From positions 39,677,233 to 39,741,232 of the forward strand of contig JALIRH010000002.1 of assembly GCA_023055505.1 (NCBI GenBank): 64,000 nt of DNA, in the 5' to 3' direction. Below, piece by piece: positions 41,201 through 56,200 of this stretch. The translations under genes were made by a program, and so were the position numbers. Every line of letters starts with the position of its first letter. Position 1 is the stretch's first letter. The notes below the pieces were generated by a model. That model saw only the letters and a list, made by a program, of their open reading frames with translations. It was not told the origin of the DNA and searched no databases. The DNA is from Callipepla californica brunnescens. Lineage: Eukaryota; Chordata; Aves; Galliformes; Odontophoridae.

Positions 41201-44200
41201 AGTTTACAAATATATAAGCATACTAAAATTCTGCTATTTATAGGTGATTAGACAGGAATAATAACAAATAACCTCAGTTTAAATGATTAGAAGAATTTGC
41301 AAATCTATATAGTTTTATTTGATAGCAAATGTAGACATTTTTCATATCATACTGCATTAGAGTACTGTTTTAATTATCATTAGGATGTAATTAGTTTTCT
41401 AAAATTGAAATTTGAATTCGTTCTTACATAGAGGTCTTTCCATGATGGTATTAGAAGACTTTAGTTTTTTTTTTTTTGCTTCACATAGTTTTTATTAAAT
41501 AACATTGTACACATCACATGCATTCAGAAATCTGTAAAGGGAATAAGAAGAGGAATTCTCAGGAGCCTTTCTGTACCAGGGAGATATAAATGGAGTTTTG
41601 TATATATTTCATTAGTATTCTTCTACTGTATATGAAGTATAGATTGTCTGGAAGGAGGGACTCTAACATTTTATTTTCTGTAACAATTTTAAGATTTCCT
41701 AACTTTTAATCAGTATAATTAAGAACATTCATAGTATTTTCAAGATTGTAGTATGCTTTGACTTAGGCACTTCACATTTCACAAAGGTAAAAGTAAATCC
41801 TAGTACAAGACTCTGCTTCAAAAACAGAAAAGAATTGTTGGATGTGATTTAAAGCAGAACCAGTTGAAAGGCTTTTCGAGCCAAAGGAAAATACTGTAAA
41901 ACATGGGCTAGAGAACTTTAGAGCCTTTCATTGTGCCAGGTTGTCTCCTCTTGCATCAGATTTATATTACTGGCAATGCCTGAATTTGCACCACGTTGTT
42001 TTGCCCTATAATTTTTTTTTGTTGTTTGTTTGTTTTTTTTTTTTTGTTTTTTGGTATATTATGCTGTTCTATGGCCATAAGTTTTAATGCTAAATTTATT
42101 CTGTCTTGTTTATATATAAACTTGCCAAGCACCATTTTCTGTTCGTTCTTGATGTTGTGTGCTAAAACTTTTGCATGAATGGATGTTCAGCTGCATGATC
42201 AGGGATTCCTTTATGGTGCTTCTTTCTTCTTTTTAATGGATGTTTAAGGTGTGCTAAGAATTAGTCTAAGAAATTAAGATTTAAGAAGGGTTTCAGGAAA
42301 AAGTCCCTGTTTATTTGCTTCAATAATATTTTTCTCTTAACTATTCAAAATTAATTATAGTTGCTAATTTTCTCTTTTGTAAAAATTTCAGTTATATTTT
42401 GAATTTTTAACATCCGTGATACTCTGAACTTCAGCTTTTTAATGTGTTACATGAAGAATGAGAGGTTTTGTTTGATTCACGCCTAGAGTATTCTATATTC
42501 ATATAATACCCTACTTCTTATTTTCTAATATGGGATGATGCAGTGTTTGATATTTGCTTTCTACCTGTCCCTTGTTACTTTGCAGACTTTTATATTCTTT
42601 TCCAGGCTGAAGACTTCTGATATATTAACTTATTTCATGAATGAAAACTGTCCCATATCTGTCATCATTCTGTTCATTCAGTACTTTTTCCAATTCTATT
42701 ATTATGAGGGAAGAGAGAGCAGGAGTAGAACTGTAGAGAATATTCAGTGTTTAGACACACAGTGGGTATATGTAGTGATGTAAGGAGGACCTCTGTTTTG
42801 ATTTCTTTTCCTTTCTTAATAGTTCTCAAAGTTACATTTCTTCATTTAAATGCAATGCAGCTTTTTAATCACAGTGTCAGGGAACTGTCTGTTTTACCTT
42901 TGTGATCTTTTTCATGCTTTATTATTAACAAGCTCAGAATCCAGACTACAAATACTTGGTCCTAATGTCCAAGCGTACATTTACCTTTATTGATTTTTGT
43001 CTACTGTAAATAAAATATCCAGATGTTTTTACTAACTAATTCCACAATGTTTTCCATATTGTTTCTGAATAAATTGAAAACCTCAGTAGCCAACTTGGGT
43101 AGTTGCAGGACCCAGCTGTAGCTCTGATATTGTGAAATCTATTAATTTTTACTCTAGGTCTTTTGTCTTTATATACTCATGTGATATCAAATACATGGAT
43201 TCCTAGATGGTAAATTCTAGTACCCAGTTATCCTCCACATACATTCTTCAGTAAATTGATGCATTTTGAAGTACCAGTCATTTTGATTCTTCTTTGCATT
43301 GAATTATCCATACAAAAGCTGTTTTTAGCTTCTTTTGCAATAATTCATGTTATCAGTTTACCAGTTAGAGCTGTGAGGTTTTATTTGATCTAGGATTTGG
43401 ACTTTTTTTCCTATCTTATTCTAAGAGTTTCATGATAAAATCGGTGCTTCTGGTTATCTGTTAATCTTACATTGTCTTTAGCAGCCTTCCTAATTCAGCT
43501 GTATTTGGAAAAGGATTTGTTACTAGTTCTTATTCACTTTGCATGTTTTTCTAAAAACTCTTGTTTAGCTTCCCTGATGTTATTTTTTTATTATTATTAT
43601 TTAAATCCACAAAATTCAAGATCTTTTATGTTTTACTTCTTTTAGACATAATTTCAAATGTTGGAGGATACAGTCTGGATGCTGATAGCTTCCCTTCTGT
43701 TTAATAGTGTTGATTTTTCTATTTGATGTTTCCAAAATACCCATCAAAACCTGATTTGCTTTTGCTTTGAGCCCTCCAGTATGATATATATAAGTAGTCT
43801 CTGTCTGGCTTGCAAATATTTTACTTTTTCTACTATCCTTCATAACGTTTTTAAAATACTAATAATAAAAAGTCCAATTTTGAATTTTGACTACAGTGTT
43901 ACTTTTTGGATTTTGTTGTTCCTTAATCTCCTATGTCAAGTCATAGATAGTGTTAGTATCCTGGGCATGCAGCCAGTCAGAAATGTATCTCATTTATGGT
44001 TATGCGTTTATGGTTAGAGACAGAATTTCATTTTGTTTGTGTTCTAGTTTCTTTCTTGGCACAACTTCTACATTAAGCCATTGTTAGTGTCCTATCTCTA
44101 GTGATAGCTTTCCAGCAACACTTAAGTTGATTCAGTATACTTGTTGTTGAGTACCTCCATTTCTAACAGTGGCAGACTTATCATTCTGTTATCAGTTTTA

Positions 44201-47200
44201 ATATTACTGTGGTTAATCTCAGCTACCATACAGCTAAAGTAATATAGTTATATTTTCAAACCATACATATACACATCAAGACACATGCAAAGATGGCCAG
44301 TCACAAGAGCTAATTGCAAGGTAAAAGTTGCTAGCTCAGTGAGAACAGAATGCAGAGAAGCTAAGATACCTCTCTGTCTAAACATCAGTTGAATTGTGCT
44401 GAATTTTGAATATGTCCTTATAAATGATGGTGCAGTTTAAAGTTGATTGTCTGGTCTCTGCTGATATTTTGTTAGAGCAATTACCCCCTGGTGTGTCTGA
44501 CAAAGCATCTGTCTGTAACCACCAGTTAAACTGTCTCTGTGGACTACTGAAGAGAATGAAAAACATATTCACACAATCACCAGGTGTTATCATCAGTCAT
44601 TCAAAATGATGCTGTATTTTGGAGAGCAGTCCAGAAACTACATGCAGTTCACCTAAGAATCAGTAGATTTAGACTCAGATAGGCTGTATGTATTTGAAGG
44701 GGGGAGTTGTGTAAGCCCCTGGGTTCTGATTTTTGCTCAGTTTTCCATGAAGGAAATGTATAACCTCTCACTGGAGAATGAAAGACATCCACTCATTGAT
44801 TACAGGATTTCCTTGAAATGTGCTTTCTACAGGACCACTGATCTGCCTGTCTCCTATTCTCTTCAAGTTTCTAATAATCTTTGGGTTTGGGGGCTTGAGA
44901 ATAATTATTTTTTGTCACCTTCTGTATTTCCATATGTAAGTAGCATCTGAGAGATGCTTTATCACCTGCTTATGCAAGAATCTCCTTCTCGAAGTGCTGA
45001 TGGCATGTGCTTCCAGAATGCAGATACAGATGTGAATTAAACATCCTGATGAAACAGATTTCAACAATGGAAGGGATTGAGTCTATGATTAACTTTACTG
45101 TTGGCCATGTTATGCCCAGTTCTGCAGACCATAAATTCATTTACAAAAAACAACAGAAAGGCCTAATTAGGATTTGGATTAGATATAGTGTAGATGTGAT
45201 GGTCTGCTAATGTGGCACACATTAAACTAAAGGCTTTCAGTGTGCAGACTAGAATAATTTAACTGTAATAATGAATTGGTGTGAGCAGAACACTTGTATA
45301 AGAAAAGGACGAAACATTCAGATTTTACTAGAAATTATGTAATTTTGTTGATTTTATATTTATTCAAATTTAAAATATATTCTTCTAGTATAGTATACAT
45401 TTATTTAACTACTATGCATGAGTAACTGTTGTAATTTCATTGTTTGTATAGTTTTGTGATACTCGAGACTAAATTTAAAGTTGTTTGTCCATATTATGAT
45501 GTGATTGCTGTTGTCTGTTAACTTATTTCCTTATGTGTCACATATGACTTTTTTTTCTTTACCAAAGAATCTGGAGTGGAATCTCATAAAAGAAATTCGA
45601 GATGCAAAAGGAGTTTGCAAAGTGATTCAGGTAAATATGACAGTAACCCATTTACTTCAAAGCCAAGTTTTCCTTCTTCATTCTTTTTACTTCCTACCAT
45701 ACATAAATCAGCTGTGAGTACCTTGCAGCCAATCTATATAGAAAGGTAATGGGTTTTGCTACTTAACAGTTTGTTGGTTTTTTTAATGCTGAACTAGAAA
45801 AATTTAAATACTCATGGAAACTTGGAATATATTAATATTGGAATATATTAGTTGTATCCAAATTCTTTGCATAACTTCCAATTTGCTAGAAAAAAATTGA
45901 AGAAAACAGCTTTCAATAATAATTTATATATACAGTGACAGTTGTATCATTTGAACTTGTGTATTTTTCTCACTTTAGTTTATGTAGAAAGTGCCATCAG
46001 TCTCTTACCATACTTGATATTGGTGCCTGGATATATGAAATAAGCCCTTTTAACACCATTTGATTTTCCCCTGGTGTGAAGTACTTAATTCAAACAAGGC
46101 ATTCTGCTATTACTTTTTTCATTGTCAAATGTACCTCTACTTATCTGTTCTTCATTGCTGTTTTTCAACCATCCTCAGGCAAGCATTGGCAACTTCAAAT
46201 TTTCTGACAGAAATTCCAAGTAGGGCATTACCATCTATTTCCATTCTTTGGAAAATCGAATTCCTCAGGTATCCCCCTTGAGAGCACGTGTAGTGGTCAT
46301 ATTACATGTGCCATAAATAATTTTATGTTCTTAAGGCTTCAAGCAAGACATGGAGTGGAAGCTCCAGGAGTGTTTTCTGAAGAAATCCTCAATTTTGCAT
46401 TAGTGTCACCAGAAGGCCTTAAATTGGGATTATCAGAACTAGGCTCTAGCTTCCATCAGATCTGTGATAGTTCGAGCAGCAGCTGTCCAGAAAATGGGGG
46501 TAACAGAACTTAAGAGATTACTAGTTAGTCTTCTAAAGTCAAAAGCCCTCTCCGACTTCTTTTGTGGTTAAATCAAACAGGAAAGAGGTAGTCTGAGAGG
46601 TCTCAGATGCTCTTCTTGGATTTTCTGTGATCATCATACCATATATTCTTCTGAAGTCTTGGTTTTCCCTCACTTCACCCTTTTTCTTTTTTTGAGAGAG
46701 AAGCCTAATCCTTTTAATTTGCTTGTGGATATTCAATCTCCATCTTTCTTCTGCTACAAAGCTTGTTCCCTTCTATTCTGTGACTTGAACTTGCAGGAGA
46801 TTTACATTAGAACCTACTATATAAATTTCTAACTTCTAGGACAATCTCTAAGAGGGATATTGCAGTTCCTTTTCAGTTTACAGACTAAAAAGGAATGAAG
46901 CTCTTTTGAACCATGTGGTGCACAAGGTTGTCACCATCCTGTGTGCTTGTGTCTGATTCCCAGCTTCCCGCAGATTCTCAGACTTTACTTCAGAGAAGGC
47001 TGAAAAGAATGCTTTTCATCCCAACTGCTGCAGCATAAAAGGTTTCATTTGGTGCTTATGAGCATCATCTTCACTTTTTTTAGATTCATTGCTGATATTT
47101 TTTTATTATTCATTGGAACTAAAAACTGCCTTATTCTCTTGGTTCTTGCAAAAATCCCTTAGTAGCAATTCTAGCCTACTTCTTTTTTCAGACAGGAATG

Positions 47201-50200
47201 GAAGAACAGTTCCCTAATGGGATGTAAATTTAATGCTCAGAACTTTTTTTCGTTGTAATTCATATGTTTTCACAACAAAGTTCATCTTTATAAGTAACTT
47301 CTACTTTTTGTAATGTTCATTTTCAACTACAGCTTTTTTTACTATTTTTTTCCAAATTTTTTTTTTTAAACTGGTTCTTGCTGTCAAGAGTGTTTTTCTT
47401 ACTAATAAGACAAACATAATGATAGCAAAGGCTATTGAAGGAGGAAAATCTGTTATTATCCAGTGCCTATAAAAGTGCATAGCAGTTTAGAGCAGGGACT
47501 TTTCTGAGGCACCTAACGGGAATTTCCTAATATCGTCTGACTATAACCACCATTGATCCAGAATTACTTATGGTTTTCTGAGAAGCTTTTCCATTCCACT
47601 TACCAATCATTTGTCACCTGTAACTTCATCCATAACTTCACCTAGCATTGTGAATTCAAAAGTTCTGTTGCATTTATCACTAGAAGCACTTCAAATAAAG
47701 AATGTTTATAAAACGAGGGAAAGGAGTTATTCTCCACCTAGGACTAAAAGAGTAAGTTATGTGTATGATCATTCCTTGCCTTCTTTCCAGTAGTCTTCCT
47801 GGAACTCTGGCTCTAGAACTGGAAAACAAAACTGTGGCAGCTGAATTCAACTTTATATTTACATAACTATAGATACTGTTACAGTTATGTATATAACGAG
47901 CTAGACAGACAGACAGTTGAGTTCAAGTGATGTTGAATTTGGTGTAGTAGAAACTACAAATGTATGCAAGACCTCTTTGCAATTTGTAAACAAAGTATCT
48001 GCTATCACATATTTCTCCTTTATTTCTTTTTGATGAGAGGAAGATGGAGTGGATGTATGCTTGTCATTAAGCTGGTTTTTGTATTTTCCAGACTTGAAAT
48101 ATGTTCATTTACTTTGGAAAATTTTTCCTTTCAACTCTATACTCTTTTACTTTTTACTTCTCTTTTTCTCACTGCTTTGTTTTTTTGTTTGTTTGTTTTT
48201 CTTAAGGACACACCTATGATGATATCATTTCCCATCAGAAAAGACTTCATTTCTTAACATTATTAGTATTTGCAATATTAATTCCTCTATTATGGAATTC
48301 TGATCTTCTATCTGCTTAAATATTACTGTAAATTAATTGTCTGCTTCAGTATAATACTTGGATTTCATACTGTTTGTTTTTACCAGTTGTGCTGGCTATT
48401 CAGTCTTCCTTATTCACATGCCAACTTAATGGCAAACTTTCCTTCATTCTGATGAAATCTTGGATTCCACAAAATTCTGTGGCCTATTCAAGGTATTCAC
48501 TTAAGGTTATAAATGTTTTTCTCAGCTTTGAATTTTTCCATGTTTAACTTCTACTTCTGATTTTAGTACTGAAAGGTATTTCTCTATATATTTCAATACA
48601 CAGGCCAGGAGTAAAAAAATACATGATGAGCTAGAGGAAAAGCAAAGACAGAAACTAAAGAAAAGAGAAGACGACATGAAGAAGATAGAAGAGAGAGAGA
48701 GACACATAGCTCATCTAGAAGACACTTTTAAAAGAAATGAAGTTCTATATAATGAAAACCGTAAGGTAAAAGTGGTAGATTGAGGCATTTCCTGATATAT
48801 TTTCTAATCATATTATTAAAAAAATACAGAAAAGTAAAGATGAAACAGAAGTGTTCAGAAGAGATTGATTGTTATAGTATGTAATTGCACTGTGATATAA
48901 CAGGACATACAGCCTGGTCCTGGCCTTTGAGTCTTGTCCTTTTTTTCTTTCCATATTAGAAAAATCTTTATTCCTCTTTTGAGTTTTGTGATCCTCTTTC
49001 TTACAAAGGGAAAAGCTGTTTTGTAGCTGTTTGTTTCCTTTGTACCTCTTCATTTAGTTATAAGCTGAAAAAAGCAGCCAGCGCATAAGCTATGGCAGGC
49101 TGAGAACCCTCTTCCATTCCCTGCTTTATGAGTGATACTGCTTTTTCCTTCCTCTTACAAAAATGACTGTTTTATATAAGAAGACACAGAAGACCTTAGT
49201 CTCTGTTAGGTAAGGCGCAAATGAATAATACCATATGGCATAATTAATCAAAATAGATTGTATACCTTAGAAGGATTATCTGAATGGTAAAGAGATAATT
49301 TATAATAAGAAAGGGAATGAAATAATGTTTATTGTTATTTCTGAAGACTAAGGCCCAGAAAGGAAACTCCACAAAGGAAGAATCTCCAACAAGATTTCCT
49401 TCCCCAGTGGTGGTCAGCCTTTAAATGAGATTAGGAGAGGTGGAGTCAGACTCCACCCCTTCCGGTCACACAGGTGAATTGTTTTCACCTGTGCTCCTGC
49501 GGCTGACTCAGTGCTTGCCTCACGTGATCAATCAGTGGTTCAAGCTGTGATTCAGCAGTTCCCATACAGCCTCAAAAACAGATACTCAGCCTACCAAAAT
49601 TGACTTTGGTTAAAGTACACCTTTCTCTTCTAAGCTCTGTGTTCATTTTGCTTCTTGTAAAGCGTTTGTGCTGTCATAGTCTGCCGTGTTTTGAAAGCAT
49701 GGCTAAAGAGATGTTTCCTCCAGTTCTTCAGTGATGATATCTTTGTCCACATTTGCTGGATGTATTAATAATGCTAACTCTTCCTGAAGGGAAAATCTTG
49801 GGAAAATATTTGGTAAGTAACCTGGTCAAAAGAATATCAAGAATGACAAAGGAAGTTACGTGGCTGTAAACCATCTCTTTTGTTACTAGTCTTCTCTTCT
49901 AGATCTGATGATCTTTTAAATCTGTGAAAGCTTTCCTTATGAGGAGTGTTGCAACAGTGGTGAATGAGAACAGAATTCACACTAAGCAATGTTATCTAAA
50001 GAAATTATTGTTTGAAATCAAGGTATTAAAGTGATAGATGGTTGTGAAATATACCTGTGGTAGGTGGATCAGTGGATCAGTTTAACTCAGTCTTTAAAAT
50101 TGGAGGCCTCAGGTGGGCAATCATTTCTTTAAGCAGTGGTGATAATCTCATTGTGACCGATGTCTTTGGAAACAGACCTTATTTTTATGAAAAGACCTGG

Positions 50201-53200
50201 AAATAGTCAAAATATAAACCACAGATTTGGTGTAAGATGTAGTGGCTGCATAGTGAATATTATGCATAAGGGTGACGGAGCACTGGCACAGGCTGCCCAG
50301 AGAGGTGGTGGAGTCTCCTTCCCTGGTGACATTCAAGAGCCATCTGGATGCCTGCCTGTGCAACCTGGGCTAGGGAACTGCTTTGGCAGGGGGGTTGGAC
50401 TTGGATGTTCTCTAGAGGTCCCTTCCAACCCCTACAATTCTGTGATTCTGTATATATGTATATTTAAGCAAAATAGCAAATGAAACCATACCCTTTCCTT
50501 TGCAGAGAAGCTGGAATGTAATTTTTTCAGATATATATATTTTCTCTCATTAAGAACATTTCCATTGAATTGTATTATGCTTTTTGTATATCCTTTCATG
50601 ATAAAGTGCTTATTCCTTCTTTTGAGGAGTGGCCCTGGCAACTGGAAACATTGGAAATATTTAATTTGTTTTCCATCTTCTGTGATCAGTGCAACAGAGG
50701 TTAGCATTCACATTGGTAGTTGTACAAATCAACAACACAAATTGTGGGCTGTCCTGTTGTCATTATGATTAAATTACACTTTCCCTTACAAAGTGTTCGC
50801 TCTGTATGCCTTGTGAAGCCATAAAACCATTGAGTAGTTTGCTTTGGAAAGGACCTTAAAGATGATCTTGTACCAATCCCTCTGCTCTGGGTGGTGACGC
50901 CTTCCACTAGACCAGTGTTAACTGGATTGCTTGTGATCGCTCACTATAACAAGCAGTTTTACAGTTCAGGGAAGATACCTGAAATTTCCACCTCACCCCC
51001 TCCCCACCCCAACCCCCCCAAGCATTCCTGTTTCTTCATTGTTTTATTTTTGTGGTAAAGGAAATAAGAAAATACAGTAATCCTTTTAAGGGAAGGGTTT
51101 ATCTCTAAAGTGTCTGAAAAAAGATAAAAATTTGACTCGTATTTTGCTTTTTGTTATCTGGAACAATAAACCTTAATTTTTGTTTCAAAATCAATAACAA
51201 ACAAAACTATCACTTTTATTTATTTATTTATTTCCTCCAGAACTGGAGTGATCTGTGATCTTCGTACATCTTACAGCTTGTTCTTTCAATCAAGTAGGGT
51301 CAACATCTTTCAAGTCTTTTTAGTTCAGATTCAGGGTTTTTTGGTCAAAGCCCAGATACGAGAATTTCTGTTGCCTCATCCATAAGCTCTTACAGAACGA
51401 TTCTGCAGGTTTATGGTTCAGTTATCTGACTACTAGTAAACAGTTTGCCACAGGGGATCATCACCTCCATTTTTTATTGTTGCTGTATATGAACTGTTCT
51501 TTATATAACCTGCATATAGCAATACTTCAACACTTTGGGGCGAACGCTGGAGAACGTGGAATAGTTTGAGTTTAGATAATGAATTATTTGATGGTTTACT
51601 TTAGATTCAGGTTTGATACGTCAAATTAGGAAAGAAAAAAAAAAAAAAAACCTCCTCTAATAGCTAATAGTATTTTCAAAACACCGTATTAATGGCAGTG
51701 ACTAATGATGTTAGCCCTTCCCTAGCTAAAACTAAATGGAAACAATGTGACAAAGATCACATCATTAGTTTCCTGGAAACCAAGGGAGGTGTGGCATAAG
51801 TTATGTATCATCGTCCATAGCTTTGTATTTGCTTCTGTTTTAGAAGCCTGGAAACATAGTTTCCCAAACAGATTTGTATGTGTATGGTGTGTGAGATACT
51901 GGTAATTCCAAAGAACTTTCTCGTTGATTAAAGCTTGAAAATGCTTCGGAATGGAAATATTAATACTAATTTTAATGATTATTGTTATATAAGATGAATT
52001 GAATTTAAAACTTCGAAGAACGTAATGTAGTTATTATGCAATTATTTAAGTAGATTTTGTAATGTAAGATTTTTTTATTACATGCATTAATAATAATTTC
52101 TATCATTTAGTAAGCGATGCTCACACTAATGATGCAAATGACATTAATACAATTGAGAAGAACTCCTGTTTTGTTTGAGGTGCTAATTAATAACAGGATG
52201 GGTGAATGAAAAATACAAAAATGAATTATCTGAATATTGTATTTTCTGTCTTCTTCCTAGCTCTCTTTAGCTGTATTTTTCATGAGTTAGTGATAACAGG
52301 TAGTAAACATTTCTCCTTTATATGCCTTCCATGGAAGCTATTCCAAATACGTATTTTTGGTTAGATAGCTTTATTTGTAGCTTTCTTGGCAGAAGGAATG
52401 TAAAGAAGCCTAGGGAGAAGAGTGAACGGTGATATTTTGCTGTGTGATGATAAACACTGTTTGAAGCACCAAAGATATTTTCTCTTTTATGTGTGCATTT
52501 TTTCCTTCAAAGTGTAAAGCATGTAACAAGTGAATCAGCATGCTGTATTGACAGAAAGAAAAGATATGTAGGGGTAAACAAAAATAAACTTAAAGATGGT
52601 AACTTAAAGCCGTTTACAACTAAAGTATTATCTGATTTCTCTGGAAGAGAAAGAAGAATATTCTTTTGAATAATAACACATCTATTTGTGGATATTCCCT
52701 CCAGAAGCTCTCCAGTTTGAATCAGAGACTGCAAGAGCTAGATAAAATGCAGAAGCAAACAGAACAACAGCTGAAGCAAAAAAGAAATATGCTGCAACAA
52801 CAGTTAAATGCTACACAGGTGAATAATTTAATGTTTTTGTGGCCTTTTTGAAGTACATTTTGTCTCAAAACTTAAACTGTCATTTCTACACAGCAGCTTT
52901 GAAACTATGTACGTACATAGAGTGTATGCATTTTTTTTTTCTCTTGCTTGTGCTAACCTGTGAGTTTCATAGCCTTGATACACAGTAAAGGACAAAGCAG
53001 AATTGATACCAGGGTCATTGAGAAGTCCTTTTTTTCCTTTATTTGCCACACTGGCTCAGATTGCTTGAGGGTCTTTGGAAATGTAAAGGAGAAAATCAAT
53101 AACATGAGAAGGATACTAGTGTGAAAGTGCTTGCTAATTGCATGTTTGCACAGCAGATGGCATCTTTTTGTAAATGATGGCTTATATCTGCTGTATCAGT

Positions 53201-56200
53201 TAGTAAACCATATAATCCACTGAAGGGAATTACTGAATTTCATTACTGAACACTATGTTTAGTATAAATGTGTTCATAGGCATTACAAGAAGAAAGCATT
53301 TTCTTTCTAAGATTTTGTTCATTTTTATTATTCTTTCATTTGTATATTGTATAAACTTAAGTTAGATGTTGCAGTCTCAAAGATGAGTCGTAGATTAAAA
53401 TAAAAAAAAAAAAAAGAAAAAGCTTTTATGTTATTCAGTATAGCTTTCATGAACCTTAATTTCTACTGAAAATCTCCAAGACTTCATACTTGCGATGATC
53501 TTAAATTAAGGATTGGGGAATTCACTGATACACTCATCCCTCTAAATTTGAGAGGGAAGACAGAGTTTACTGCAGGTTTACCAAAAGATGTGGAATTGAC
53601 TGATGAGTCAGCATACTGATATTCAGTAATTCTACGTTGTTTTTCAGTGCGATTCCCTCTTAGGCTTTAGTTTTAAGAATACCGTGCCTAGTAACTGTAA
53701 ATAACTGTTAACATTAGCAGTATTTCAGTTAGTGTTCTTTGGAAATGGAATAAACCAATGTGCAAAGCCTGTTTTACAAGATCTCCAGTGGACTGAACTG
53801 GTAACAGTATTTGAATACCCTTAATGATATCTTCTTAGAGGCTGTTGCTATTCTTTAATCACAGCAATTGAATTTTTTGAAAGGGAGGCTAGACTTACTG
53901 CAGCAGAGCCTAAGGAGTGGCTATTCAGTCTATCAACATTTAGATTGCAGAGCACAGAATAACTCACCATTTTTGTTTATTTGTTCTAAAACCTGATTAC
54001 AAGTTCTCTGCCTTCTGTAGTAGGTAGCAAATTGCACTCTCCCAATGGCTAATATTCCCTGACCTTAAAAGCCAAGCTTTTCAGTTCTTGTCTGCCTTCT
54101 TTGGATGTCAGAAACAAATTTCTTCTTCACTGACAGTTCTGTTCTAACATAGCTCATATATGAACCTGACGTTCTTTAGCAAGAAAAGAAAAAAAAGGAA
54201 AAATGAACTGGTCACAACTTCTTTTTGTATATTTTTACACTACACTCTGATACCTCACTCATCTCCAATTTTATTATTTGCTTAAGATTAAGGCCTGAAC
54301 AAGTCATCTGCTTTGATATTACGTATCACAGGCTAACACATTTCTCCTAGTTCCTCTGTTACTGATCCTAAAACTAAAAGGGGTTTGAGACTCTATATGG
54401 GTGGTTCAGTTGTACAGGGATTTGCATTAATTACCATATCTTCATTTTCCTTCTAATGATTCTACGTTCCTGCATGAAACCTGAAATTCCACCTAATCCT
54501 ATATAGATACTTATTACATTTTAGAAACTTCAAGAGGTCTTAAGGTATCTCATGTACTTCTTTGCTTATGTTCCTGTCTGCTATAAAAGTTTTGTTTCCT
54601 CCTTTTTTTTTTTTTTTTTTCAGCCTCCTTTTAGCTATACCTTTACAAAACATTTTATAAAGAAAATTATCATTAAGCTGTGTACCAGAGTACTGCCTCA
54701 GAAAAACAGTGCAGTATCCAAGGAGCATCTTTGGATTTAAATAGTGACATGTATTCTTTGTCTACTAAATTTTAAGGTCTTAAAATTCTGTATTTCATGC
54801 AGTGTTTTTAATTGTGTGCATATTTAAATTATCTGTATATATGTGTATTTATATGGATAATCATAAGGTATTTTCCTCCCTCTAAATTTAACCCATTTAC
54901 GTAACTGCAGACAGGCCATTAGTGTGGGTTACAAAATCTAATGCAGATATTTTGAATGTATAACCCAACTAACACATTCTCACCTTTTTAATACCTTTGT
55001 ATTGCTGCAATGCATTATGTTTACCTTGTTTATTGTGAGGGTGCTGATGCTTTTGGAAGTACTGTTTGCTTCTGTTGCGATCATTTGCTCTTTTTTTCAT
55101 CCCATAACTTTTGGTCTCTTTTGGAATGAAAATGACATTGCAGTGTAATACCCCTTCTGCAGAATAGGATTTTTAGTTTTAAATTTAGTCTTTTTTAACA
55201 GCTTAGTATCAGCATCTACTGGAAAAGTGGTGTACATGTGTATGAGGAAGGTAGGTATGAGTTTAGCAGTCTTGTCCTCTGTGCTTATATTCTGCACTGT
55301 TTGGAATACAGAATAACTATGTTACGAAAAACAAAATATCTGAAAGAAGAAAGCTCTCCATTTAGATAACTGAATAATGACAGTTTTCAGAGGTAATGAC
55401 TAAGCTACATTCTGCCTGAAGCAGAAATGCCTGTAGCATCTGAAAATTTGACTTTCCTTAAAGTTTAGTTAGTTAGGTATTTGCCTAAAACAGTTTTGCA
55501 GTGCATAAACAATTTGATGATCTAGCAATAAAAGTGGCCAGTGAAGACACTGCCTGCACTGAAATAAACAGACCCAGTCTTGGTCTGGGTGAAAATTGCT
55601 CCTTTTCGTTGTCATTAATAAAGTTGTTGCTGTGCAAGACAGAGCTTATTGGAAACACTTCTATGTGTAAGAGTGAAAATTAAAGAGAATATGTATTTTA
55701 TGTATTTTTATGAGGAAGGTGACTTACAAACTTAAGAACGTACATATAGAACATGTGTCTGTAAAAATCTGTATGGATGTATAGTAGATGTGCAACAAGT
55801 TTGTGGGCTATAACTAGATTGGCAAAATTGTGCTCTAATAGTAAAGCATTTATTCCATTTTGCTAAATACTTCAACTGTACCTCTAGAATCAGTTCCATT
55901 TCTTTGAGTATACATTTTATGAATTGATGCCTGTTATCATGTGCTTAAAATACAGTATTGGTAAACCTAGACTTCCTAGTTTACATGCTATATATTTTTT
56001 TAATTTTCAGGAAAAACAAACATTTATTTCTAGTCAAATTGCTGAAAACTGTCGCACTCTGGAAAATTTAAAAAATGAACTAAAGGAGCTTGTTGAATTA
56101 TGGAGTCTGAAGCAAATACAGATGGAAAATACAGAAAAATCTGTCATCAATTTGCGGTAAGATTTACCTGTTACATGAAGTTGTAAGGGTAGTTTATTAC

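Larger units (their letters stand above)
48766..52704 (+). other. Intron M-N (3.9 kb)
   Basis: Contains a GC-richer block of unknown identity (49,340-49,640), two CR1 pieces (50,276-50,451 and 50,818-50,925), a (TTTA)n tract and a poly-A run near 51,635. Confidence 0.65.

Noticed and set aside
54624..54740. Poly-T plus CAG followed by an open frame
   Set aside because: It is open in phase 0 but the peptide is not coiled-coil-like and there is no convincing donor before the stop; it looks like a decoy acceptor.
55502..55683. Acceptor-like site with an open frame (H-K-Q-F-D-D-L-A-I) in intron N-O
   Set aside because: The frame needs phase 1 entry, but exons N and O meet in phase 0; in phase 0 it stops after seven codons.
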